From assembly GCA_020720565.1 (NCBI GenBank), contig DYOK01000047.1, positions 1 through 10,294 on the forward strand: 10,294 bases of DNA, in the 5' to 3' direction. Below the pieces are notes generated by a model. That model did not search any database and had not been told where the DNA came from. It saw nothing but the letters and a program-made list of their open reading frames with translations. The stretch is from Acetofilamentum sp. (GTDB lineage Bacteria; Bacteroidota; Bacteroidia; Bacteroidales; JAFGXI01). The position numbers and the translations under genes are program-made. This document shows positions 1-6,171 of the stretch, piece after piece (position 1 is the stretch's first letter; each line of letters opens with the position of its first letter).

Positions 1-16
1 AATTATAAATTAGCAG

Positions 17-1228
17 TTATGCCATTACTTTTTTAACTAAATCGGCAGCTTCTTGCAGTGTGATAGCCGAATGTACTTTTAAGCCAGAATTGTCGATAAG
101 CACTTTGCCTTCTTCGGCATTAGTGCCTTGTAAACGAACAATCACAGGAACTTTAATCTCTCCGATCGATTTGTAAGCTTCAACCACACCTGCAGCCACA
201 CGGTCGCAACGTACTATACCACCAAAAATATTTAGTAAAATAGCTTTAACATTGGGATCTTTAAGAATAATTCTAAAGCCAGCTTCTACGGTTACTGCAT
301 TAGCTGCGCCCCCAACATCGAGGAAGTTTGCAGGATCTCCACCCGACAATTTAATAATATCCATTGTAGCCATGGCTAAACCAGCACCGTTAACCATACA
401 ACCTACATTTCCATCGAGTTTAATAAAGTTAAGATTGTGTTTGCCAGCTTCAACTTCGGCAGGATCTTCTTCTGATAAGTCTCTTAATTCGAAGAATTCA
501 GGATGGCGATATAGTGCATTGTCATCTAGATTTACTTTTGAATCGACAGCAATAATTTTATCGTCAGAAGTTTTAAGTACAGGGTTAATTTCGAACATAG
601 ACGCATCTGTACCCACGTAGGCTTTGTAAAGCGAAGTGACAAATTTGGTCATCTCCTTCATCGCTTTTCCATTAAGTCCCAAATTAAACGCAATCTTACG
701 GGCTTGAAATGCTTGAATACCAACTTTTGGGTCAATTTCTTCTTTAAAAATCAAATGTGGTGTATTTTCCGCAACTGTTTCGATATCCATACCACCTTCG
801 GTAGAATACATAATAATGTTACGTCCTGTCTTTCTGTTTAATAGAACCGACATATAAAACTCGGCAGTTTTTGATTCGCCAGGATAATAAACATCTTGGG
901 CAATTAAAACTTGATTCACTTTTTTACCAGCAGGTCCAGTTTGTTTGGTCACTAAAGTTCCGCCAAGAATACCTTTAGCAATATCGAATACTTTATCGAT
1001 TCCTTTAGCCAAAACTACTCCATTTGAACCCGTTTCGTTTACAATCCCTTTTCCACGACCGCCTGCATGGATTTGTGCTTTAACCACATACCAGCTTGTA
1101 CCAGTTTCGGTTGTTAATAATTTTGCTTGAGCTTCGGCTTCTTGTGGTGTTCTAGCCACTTTACCTTCTTGTATGGCAACGCCGTAGCTTTTAAGTATTG
1201 CTTTTGCTTGATATTCGTGAATATTCAT
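17..1228 (-). CDS. sucC: Succinate--CoA ligase (ADP-forming), beta subunit
   Basis: Beta subunit of the TCA-cycle enzyme that interconverts succinyl-CoA and succinate with substrate-level phosphorylation of ADP/GDP; cytoplasmic, active with the alpha subunit SucD. The 403-residue protein begins MNIHEYQAK, the usual family N-terminus. An ATP-grasp half carries AQIHAGGRGKG (51-61), EGGMDIE (144-150) and FEINPV (212-217, metal/nucleotide site). The C-terminal ligase half carries GCMVNGAGLAM (276-286), GGDPANFLDVGG (296-307), NIFGGIVRCD (333-342) and RLQGTN (365-370). Length is close to the family norm (about 390-400), so the gene is complete, ending TAA at 17-19. sucD is not in the window: it does not lie upstream, and only 16 bases remain downstream. 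Unlinked sucC and sucD are known in Bacteroidota. A TAAATTTG box 26 nt upstream suggests its own promoter. ADP versus GDP preference cannot be read by eye. Confidence 0.97.
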   Translation of the reverse strand: MNIHEYQAKAILKSYGVAIQEGKVARTPQEAEAQAKLLTTETGTSWYVVKAQIHAGGRGKGIVNETGSNGVVLAKGIDKVFDIAKGILGGTLVTKQTGPAGKKVNQVLIAQDVYYPGESKTAEFYMSVLLNRKTGRNIIMYSTEGGMDIETVAENTPHLIFKEEIDPKVGIQAFQARKIAFNLGLNGKAMKEMTKFVTSLYKAYVGTDASMFEINPVLKTSDDKIIAVDSKVNLDDNALYRHPEFFELRDLSEEDPAEVEAGKHNLNFIKLDGNVGCMVNGAGLAMATMDIIKLSGGDPANFLDVGGAANAVTVEAGFRIILKDPNVKAILLNIFGGIVRCDRVAAGVVEAYKSIGEIKVPVIVRLQGTNAEEGKVLIDNSGLKVHSAITLQEAADLVKKVMA

Positions 1229-1254
1229 TGTTTAGATACTTTAAAAATGTGTTT

Positions 1255-1262
1255 CAAATTTA
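1255..1262 (-). promoter_or_regulatory. Candidate -7 promoter element of sucC
   Basis: The minus strand reads TAAATTTG, an exact match to the Bacteroidota primary-sigma -7 consensus TAnnTTTG, leaving 26 nt before the sucC ATG. No TTG lies at the usual 17-23 bp spacing upstream (the nearest is 31 bp away, at 1294-1296), so the -33 half is missing or weak. The same 10-mer (CAAATTTAGA on the plus strand) occurs upstream of the aminotransferase. Confidence 0.45.
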
Positions 1263-1292
1263 GACAAAAAAACGTGATTTTAAATCTACATA

Positions 1293-1337
1293 TCAACATT
1301 ATCGCATGTTTTTTACAACATAAAAAAGCGATGTTGA
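1293..1337. repeat. Array of alternating AACAT/ATGTT inverted repeats; can form a bulged hairpin
   Basis: The plus strand shows AACAT (1295-1299), ATGTT (1306-1310), AACAT (1317-1321) and ATGTT (1331-1335). The first three start exactly 11 bp apart. The whole can fold into one hairpin: TCAACAT (1293-1299) with ATGTTGA (1331-1337), CGC (1303-1305) with GCG (1328-1330), and TTTTTT (1309-1314) with AAAAAA (1322-1327). This leaves 3-nt bulges TAT and ATG on one side and a 7-nt loop. It lies 31 bp upstream of the sucC -7 box and downstream of the kinase gene. It may be an operator, or a 3' structure of the kinase transcript; no T-run follows it on the minus strand, so a classic intrinsic terminator is unlikely. 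Confidence 0.5.
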
Positions 1338-1350
1338 ATCCATATTAGAA

Positions 1351-1397
1351 ATACTGAGGAATTATACTGATAATCTGATACTTACTAAGATATACTG
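1351..1397. repeat. Four short direct repeats ATACT(G/T) at 13-14 bp period
   Basis: Plus-strand hexamers ATACTG (1351-1356), ATACTG (1364-1369), ATACTT (1378-1383) and ATACTG (1392-1397) start 13, 14 and 14 bp apart, directly after the stop of the histidine kinase gene (minus strand). The units between them are not conserved. The region is AT-rich, so chance is possible, but the regular spacing is notable. Confidence 0.4.
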
Positions 1398-1401
1398 TTT
1401 C

Positions 1402-2436
1402 TTATTTATGATTGAGCGTAAAAGTAAACGTACTTCCAAAATCGACTTGGCTACTTACGTTAATACTTTGTCCATGTGCTTCGATAATATGTTTACATAT
1501 GGCTAAGCCCAACCCGGTTCCTCCTTGATCTTTCGAACGGCTTTTATCGACTCGATAGAAACGTTCAAAAATTCGAGGTAAATCTTGTTCTGGAATACCT
1601 ATGCCATTGTCGGAAACTTCAATGTGCAGCACTTTGTCGACCGAATAGCTTTTAATTTTTGTAAAACCTTGTACTTTGTTATAATTCAAACTATTGGTTA
1701 CCAAATTAGTTAAGACTTGGTAGAGCAATCTTTTGTCGCCATAAACAGTACACGAAAGCCCTTCGGTTGGTTTGTAATATAAATTGACCTCTTTTTTATG
1801 GGCGTGTTCTTCTTGCATTTCGATGACTTCTTTAACCAATTGATCGATGCTAAACCATTCTTGACTGAGTGTCAACTCTCCCGATTCTAGTTTGCTGATC
1901 GAAATAAGGTCTTCGACAATCGATATCATGCGGTCGATACTTTTCTCGGTTTTAAGTAGATACTTTTTGTTTATAGTTGGGTCGTCAATCCCACCATCGA
2001 TAAGCGTAGAAATATAACCTTGAATGGTAAAAATTGGGGTTTTAAGTTCGTGCGATACATTGCCAATAAACTCTTTTCGGTACTTTTCCATTTGGCGTAA
2101 TTGAGCAATTTGACGGGTTTTTTCCTTGGCCCACAATTGTACATCGCGTTCTAAATCGGTATTAAACGATGGATTTTCTAGGTCTTCACGAATCGATTTT
2201 GAGGTTACACTCACCGAACGAATGGTCTTATAAATTGGCTTGATGGTTTTAGCATAAAACCTATTGTTTAAAAAGGTCGACATCCAAAATACTAAAAGTA
2301 ATTGGACAAGAGCCCAAATTAAATATAAGGCCCAATAGCTTAAAAAACCAGACATACCTCCAGTAACAGTTAGGGCAACAAACATGAACAAGGATGAAGT
2401 AAAGGCGATACTGATGTGTAGTTTTCTGGGACTCAT
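1402..2436 (-). CDS. Membrane sensor histidine kinase, PhoR-like, short sensor region
   Basis: Two-component sensor kinase of the inner membrane, 344 residues. Two hydrophobic segments lie close together (about 9-29 and 33-55) with almost no periplasmic loop, so it has no obvious extracytoplasmic ligand domain. A HAMP-like helical linker follows (about 60-115). The HisKA phosphoacceptor is H129 in NVSHELKTP. The HATPase_c domain has an N box (N244 to N251), a G1 box DNGIGIP (276-282), an F box FERFYRVD (290-297) and a G2 box GGTGLGLA (305-312), so all catalytic motifs are intact. No response regulator is adjacent: gldN lies upstream behind a terminator and sucC downstream. Bacteroidota control T9SS genes through the kinase PorY and regulator PorX in P. 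gingivalis. The position beside gldN makes this a PorY candidate, but the sequence resembles the general PhoR-like group, so the role is inference. Confidence 0.93.
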   Translation of the reverse strand: MSPRKLHISIAFTSSLFMFVALTVTGGMSGFLSYWALYLIWALVQLLLVFWMSTFLNNRFYAKTIKPIYKTIRSVSVTSKSIREDLENPSFNTDLERDVQLWAKEKTRQIAQLRQMEKYRKEFIGNVSHELKTPIFTIQGYISTLIDGGIDDPTINKKYLLKTEKSIDRMISIVEDLISISKLESGELTLSQEWFSIDQLVKEVIEMQEEHAHKKEVNLYYKPTEGLSCTVYGDKRLLYQVLTNLVTNSLNYNKVQGFTKIKSYSVDKVLHIEVSDNGIGIPEQDLPRIFERFYRVDKSRSKDQGGTGLGLAICKHIIEAHGQSINVSSQVDFGSTFTFTLNHK

Positions 2437-2583
2437 TATGTTTACTGGTTGAATGTTACAGGCTTTAAGTTAAAATTCAAATGCTATTGCTGATTGTTTT
2501 GTTATGTGTAATTTTTGGTCAAAACGATCCTATTGCTCTTTATTAGAATGAATAATTTGTATTAAACAACAAATGTTCAAATC
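2437..2583 (-). promoter_or_regulatory. Intergenic region expected to hold the histidine kinase promoter
   Basis: This 147-bp gap lies between the T9SS operon terminator and the kinase start codon. No exact TAnnTTTG was found; the closest is TAGCATTTG (2478-2486 on the minus strand), which has one extra base and no TTG at proper spacing. An 8-mer CTATTGCT occurs twice (2484-2491, 2530-2537), probably by chance. The gap therefore suggests a promoter by position only, possibly weak or read by an alternative sigma factor. Confidence 0.3.
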
Positions 2584-2612
2584 AAAAAAAAGGCCGTTTT
2601 TAGGCGGCCTTT
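2584..2612 (-). terminator. Intrinsic terminator of the porP-gldKLMN operon
   Basis: On the minus strand, 15 nt after the gldN stop, an 8-bp perfect stem AAAGGCCG/CGGCCTTT (2605-2612 with 2589-2596) encloses an 8-nt loop and runs into eight T residues (2591-2584, three of them within the stem). It is the most GC-rich hairpin seen between genes. It ends the T9SS transcript and separates it from the histidine kinase gene, which must then have its own promoter in 2437-2583. Confidence 0.9.
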
Positions 2613-2627
2613 AATAAATTTTACACT

Positions 2628-3494
2628 TTAGAATTCCCACAAATCGTGTTCCATCTTAAAAATAAATTCTTCTAATTTCTCGGCTTCAAGTAGTAAATCC
2701 TCGCCGCGTTTATACTGTTCAATTTGACGGTTGTCGAAGACGTTGGTTACCCTATAAATATGAGATGAAAAACGTCTTTTAAAGAAAATATCGTCAAAAG
2801 TTCTTCGTTCGGCATCATTATACGGATTGAACACTTCATGCTTAGCAAACAAACCTCTATACGCTGGAAAATACGCCCAAAACAATGTTTTTAAAGTCAT
2901 TTGTTTTTCTTCGTCATCGGCAGGTGCAGAGCCATCTGTTAAAGTTTTCTCAAATCTTCGAATGGGACACAAACCAATTATACGAACTTGCATCATGGCT
3001 CTTTGTTTATCAAAGTACCATTCTTCTTTCATCAACATACGGGTAACTTCTTCAGGTAGTGGCTCGATGTCTTTATATACAGTAGATTCAGACAAAGTTA
3101 CTGGATCCACTTCGATAGACGAGTCTTTTCCTGCTCCAAGCGATAACATCACTTCATCAAGCGTTAAGGTAGTTGCAAATTCATTTTCTGTATCAAACGC
3201 ATAGACGCTAATTCCATCGTCTTTAATTCCGTCCAACATCAATTGAACAAGACTTTTACGGTCGTCCATCGGTGTAGTAGGGTAATAGAGGGGATGGTTA
3301 ATCTTCTCTTTTAAATCGAGCAAGCGCCATACTTTTTTTGACCAAGCCATATCGGCTTCGCGTAAATGATTGTATGGTACTGGTTTACGTGCCGGAACGT
3401 GATCTTTGGTATAAATACCATCTAAGACGTTCTGAGCTATTCCAGAAAAACTGAAACTAACCAAAATAATGATGATTACACCTACTTTTTTCAT
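2628..3494 (-). CDS. gldN: T9SS periplasmic ring protein GldN/PorN
   Basis: GldN (PorN) is a periplasmic partner of the lipoprotein GldK; together they form the large ring beneath the outer membrane in the type IX secretion system. The 288-residue product has a Sec signal peptide (positive MKK, hydrophobic 5-18, likely cleavage after A20 in SGIA-Q). The family hallmark READMAWSKKVWRLLDLKEK follows at 45-64, then NHPLYYP (66-72). The C-terminal half holds FWAYFPAYRGLF (205-216), the VFNPYNDAERRTFDDIFFKR block (221-240) and the terminal EHDLWEF. Length is ordinary for the family. Its ATG lies one base past the gldM stop, so translation is probably coupled. It is the last gene of the operon, followed by a strong terminator. 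No Shine-Dalgarno is seen. Confidence 0.96.
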   Translation of the reverse strand: MKKVGVIIIILVSFSFSGIAQNVLDGIYTKDHVPARKPVPYNHLREADMAWSKKVWRLLDLKEKINHPLYYPTTPMDDRKSLVQLMLDGIKDDGISVYAFDTENEFATTLTLDEVMLSLGAGKDSSIEVDPVTLSESTVYKDIEPLPEEVTRMLMKEEWYFDKQRAMMQVRIIGLCPIRRFEKTLTDGSAPADDEEKQMTLKTLFWAYFPAYRGLFAKHEVFNPYNDAERRTFDDIFFKRRFSSHIYRVTNVFDNRQIEQYKRGEDLLLEAEKLEEFIFKMEHDLWEF

Positions 3495-3495
3495 A

Positions 3496-5199
3496 CTATT
3501 GAACTTTTAAAGAAATGTCGTTAAGTTTACGCGTACTACCTGCCACTTTAGCGGTGATATTTTCGAAAGTTACACGTGTTCCACGTTTCACTTTGGCTAA
3601 TAAGGCTTTTTGTTCAGGTGTTACCTTATACGAGCTTGACGTTTTGCTTTGTTCGTATCCACCAATGGTAACGTTCAAGGTAAAGCTTGTTACAATGGAT
3701 TGCATTTCGAAATCGAAATTTTCCAGCTCAGCCATCATACCAGAAGCCATTTCAAGCTTGCTTTTCGCAATGCTTCCTGTACCAACTCCAGCAATTTTAG
3801 CCACAGGATTTGGAACGGTCTTAATACGAAACTCTTGTGCACCAAAGGATACTCTATTACCATTATCGTCGGTTGCAGATACAGAAACACTGGCTTTTCC
3901 TTTGCCGTTTACTCTTACTACATAATCACCTTTCGATTTGTTAACTGCACTAATTGAACCTCCAGACATGCTTGGAGCGATATTTTCTGCAGCAAAACCA
4001 GGAACAGAGATTGATACGGGATTGTCTACACCCACATAGAATACATTCATTTTGGTAGGCGAAATTACAGCTGATGGCTTAGCCACCATATATTGTGCAA
4101 AGTAATTACCTTCTACTTTCAATGGATAAGTCGAAATTTCGCCTGTTGAGGTGTTTTTAACCTCGATAATTGAAGCATATTTTCTCTCACCAATAGCACT
4201 TGCTGGTACTTTATATTTACCCACACCATTAAAAATGGGTACCACACTGGTGTCAGCACCAGCTTTAAATTTAATATTGAGGGTATCAGTCAAATCCAAT
4301 TGATCGGCAGGACCTACAATAACTTTTGGATTTGAGGTCGAACTCCAAGCGGCCACAAATAAATCGGCCTCGTAACTACTACCTTGAATCACATAAGTTG
4401 ACTTGGGAACGACACGAGCTTCTAATTTGTCAAATTTCATATCGCTCGCACCAATGTTACCTAACAACTTGTTTAAAACTGTAGATTCAGCATTGCGAAC
4501 TTGATTTTCGATTTGCGATAAAATAGCGACGGTTGCAGCAAGCGGAATATGGTAAAAATTACCACTCGCCCAAAAGTTTTCCTCTGGGTGTTCGGTATTT
4601 TTCTTTGCTCGGTCTTTAGTGTTAACCCCTAAATCGCCTAATTTATCGGTGCCTTTAATACCTAAACCTTTCATTAAGGCGTGTAAATCGGCCACATACT
4701 TATCCAATTTAGCTCTAAATTCTGGTGCTTTACCACCTTTTCCATCAACACCATCGGCACCATCAGTTAAGCTGGCTCCCATAAAATAATGGGTAGGGAT
4801 GTCATAGTTGTCTTTACTAGCAACATCCATTAATGAAATGGTATCACCATAAATATCGTTGATATCCTCTCTTTTTTCGGTGGTATTAATCACCTCTTTA
4901 CGTAACGAATGGATATAATCGACCATTTCTTTCGATAAAGCTTGTGCTTTCTTTGCACCATCGTACGTTGATTGAACTTTAACTTTATCTTGCATATAAG
5001 CAAAATCGATCGAGTTCATTGTTAATGAATTCTTTGCATCGAAATTAGCATTAGTATTTTGTAGTCCTTCGTTAACGACTACAAAGGCATTCAAAATATC
5101 TTTCGAAACGTTCAACGCAAGCATGGCCGTTAAGAACAGATACATCATACCAATCATTTTCTGTCTCGGGGTTTCCGGACAATTTGCACCACCACTCAT
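3496..5199 (-). CDS. gldM: T9SS motor/arm protein GldM/PorM
   Basis: GldM (PorM) pairs with GldL as the proton-motive-force-driven motor of the T9SS; its long periplasmic part spans toward the GldK/GldN ring and transmits movement. The 567-residue protein starts MSGGANCPETPRQKMIGMMY, with one membrane helix (about 15-34) and the rest periplasmic. Known GldM structure has a helical D1 followed by three beta-rich domains. Here D1 is about 36-250 (with FYHIPLAATVAILSQIENQV at 215-234), D2 starts near 260, D3 near 387 (VFYVGVDNPVSI) and D4 near 457-567 (FRIKTVPNPVAKI). It is somewhat longer than PorM/GldM of the model species (a little over 510 residues, from memory). Part of the excess may be a Gly/Asp-rich segment (141-157) in D1. 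It starts 22 nt after gldL and ends one base before gldN. Confidence 0.97.
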   Translation of the reverse strand: MSGGANCPETPRQKMIGMMYLFLTAMLALNVSKDILNAFVVVNEGLQNTNANFDAKNSLTMNSIDFAYMQDKVKVQSTYDGAKKAQALSKEMVDYIHSLRKEVINTTEKREDINDIYGDTISLMDVASKDNYDIPTHYFMGASLTDGADGVDGKGGKAPEFRAKLDKYVADLHALMKGLGIKGTDKLGDLGVNTKDRAKKNTEHPEENFWASGNFYHIPLAATVAILSQIENQVRNAESTVLNKLLGNIGASDMKFDKLEARVVPKSTYVIQGSSYEADLFVAAWSSTSNPKVIVGPADQLDLTDTLNIKFKAGADTSVVPIFNGVGKYKVPASAIGERKYASIIEVKNTSTGEISTYPLKVEGNYFAQYMVAKPSAVISPTKMNVFYVGVDNPVSISVPGFAAENIAPSMSGGSISAVNKSKGDYVVRVNGKGKASVSVSATDDNGNRVSFGAQEFRIKTVPNPVAKIAGVGTGSIAKSKLEMASGMMAELENFDFEMQSIVTSFTLNVTIGGYEQSKTSSSYKVTPEQKALLAKVKRGTRVTFENITAKVAGSTRKLNDISLKVQ

Positions 5200-5221
5200 A
5201 ATCTAATAATCTTATTTAATA

Positions 5222-6127
5222 TTATCGATTAACATTGATGTTCATTGCAGCCAACATGTTACCATAAACGGTATTCAATGCTTGTAAATTGCTGCCCAAT
5301 TGAGCCACTTGCTCTTTGTATTTTTTAGTATCCGAAACAGAATCATTCAAACTCTCCATCATGTCATTGATGCCACCATAAATACGTTTAGCAGCAGCCA
5401 AATGTTCATTACTGTTAGAAATTTGCATTTCGTAAACGGCATTCAAAGCTTGAAGGTTTTTATTCATAACCTCTAATTGCTGTCCGTATGTTTTATTACC
5501 ATCTACTGCAACTTCGTTTTCTTTGCTCAAAGTTGAAGTTAAACGAGAGTATGTTTCTGCTAACTTATTACCAGCAGAAGTTACAGTCACGTTAGAATGA
5601 GTCAAGTCTTCAACTGATTTATTGTACGTATCAGCAAAACCTGTCATTGATGCCGTAGCATTCTTAACATTATGTACATATTCGTTAGTTACAGCCGACG
5701 CATCAGATAAATCTGAAAGTTTACCAGCCGTATCGTTTAATTTGGTTAAACCAATTCCTAAATTTTGGAATAATTCAGGACTTAATTCGCCTTGCTCCAA
5801 TAAAGCATCAAATTTTTCTAATGCAGAAGATGAAGATCCTTTGCTTACATGTTGGTCAACCATTTGGTCTTCCATGTCTTCGATGCCAGCTAACTGCGGA
5901 TATACCAAAGACCAGTCAAACTCCTCATGAAGCGGTTCAAACGCCGACATAAAGAAAATTAAAATTTCTACGGTCATACCCGCGGTAAGCATATAAGATG
6001 CCCCAGGCCAGTGTTGAATTTTAAATAAAGCTCCTGCAAGTACAACTGCTGCTCCCCAGCCGTACACATAAGCCATCATTTTTTTCCACTTTTCACTCTG
6101 TACTAATTCGCCAATGCTAAATCCCAT
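5222..6127 (-). CDS. gldL: T9SS motor membrane protein GldL/PorL
   Basis: GldL (PorL) is the inner-membrane stator-like component that, with GldM, turns proton flow into the movement powering T9SS export (and gliding where present). The 301-residue protein has two transmembrane helices at the N-terminus (about 19-35 and 44-63) joined by the conserved FKIQHWPGA (35-43), then a long cytoplasmic, mostly helical tail. A buried glutamate in the second helix (E54 in TVEILIFF) probably corresponds to the Glu that is essential for motor function in the F. johnsoniae GldL structure; this assignment is by motif, not alignment. The tail contains two copies of a motif, NLQALNAVYE (224-233) and NLQALNTVYG (280-289). 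The gene lies 44 nt after gldK and 22 nt before gldM. Confidence 0.96.
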   Translation of the reverse strand: MGFSIGELVQSEKWKKMMAYVYGWGAAVVLAGALFKIQHWPGASYMLTAGMTVEILIFFMSAFEPLHEEFDWSLVYPQLAGIEDMEDQMVDQHVSKGSSSSALEKFDALLEQGELSPELFQNLGIGLTKLNDTAGKLSDLSDASAVTNEYVHNVKNATASMTGFADTYNKSVEDLTHSNVTVTSAGNKLAETYSRLTSTLSKENEVAVDGNKTYGQQLEVMNKNLQALNAVYEMQISNSNEHLAAAKRIYGGINDMMESLNDSVSDTKKYKEQVAQLGSNLQALNTVYGNMLAAMNINVNR

Positions 6128-6171
6128 GATAATTAATATTTAGTTAGTAATAAAAATAGTTTTCCCTTAGA

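Noticed and set aside
252..620. Plus-strand open frame of 122 codons inside sucC, and similar plus-strand frames inside gldM, gldN, gldL and the aminotransferase
   Set aside because: They lie antisense to strongly conserved genes, have no recognisable domains, and look like by-products of the opposite-strand codons.
2484..2537. 8-mer CTATTGCT repeated 46 bp apart upstream of the kinase
   Set aside because: Only two copies with no symmetry; readily expected by chance in AT-rich intergenic DNA.
2555..2574. ATTTGT/ACAAAT 6-bp inverted repeat near the operon terminator
   Set aside because: Short and AT-only apart from one G/C pair; no supporting context, and the true terminator lies beside it.
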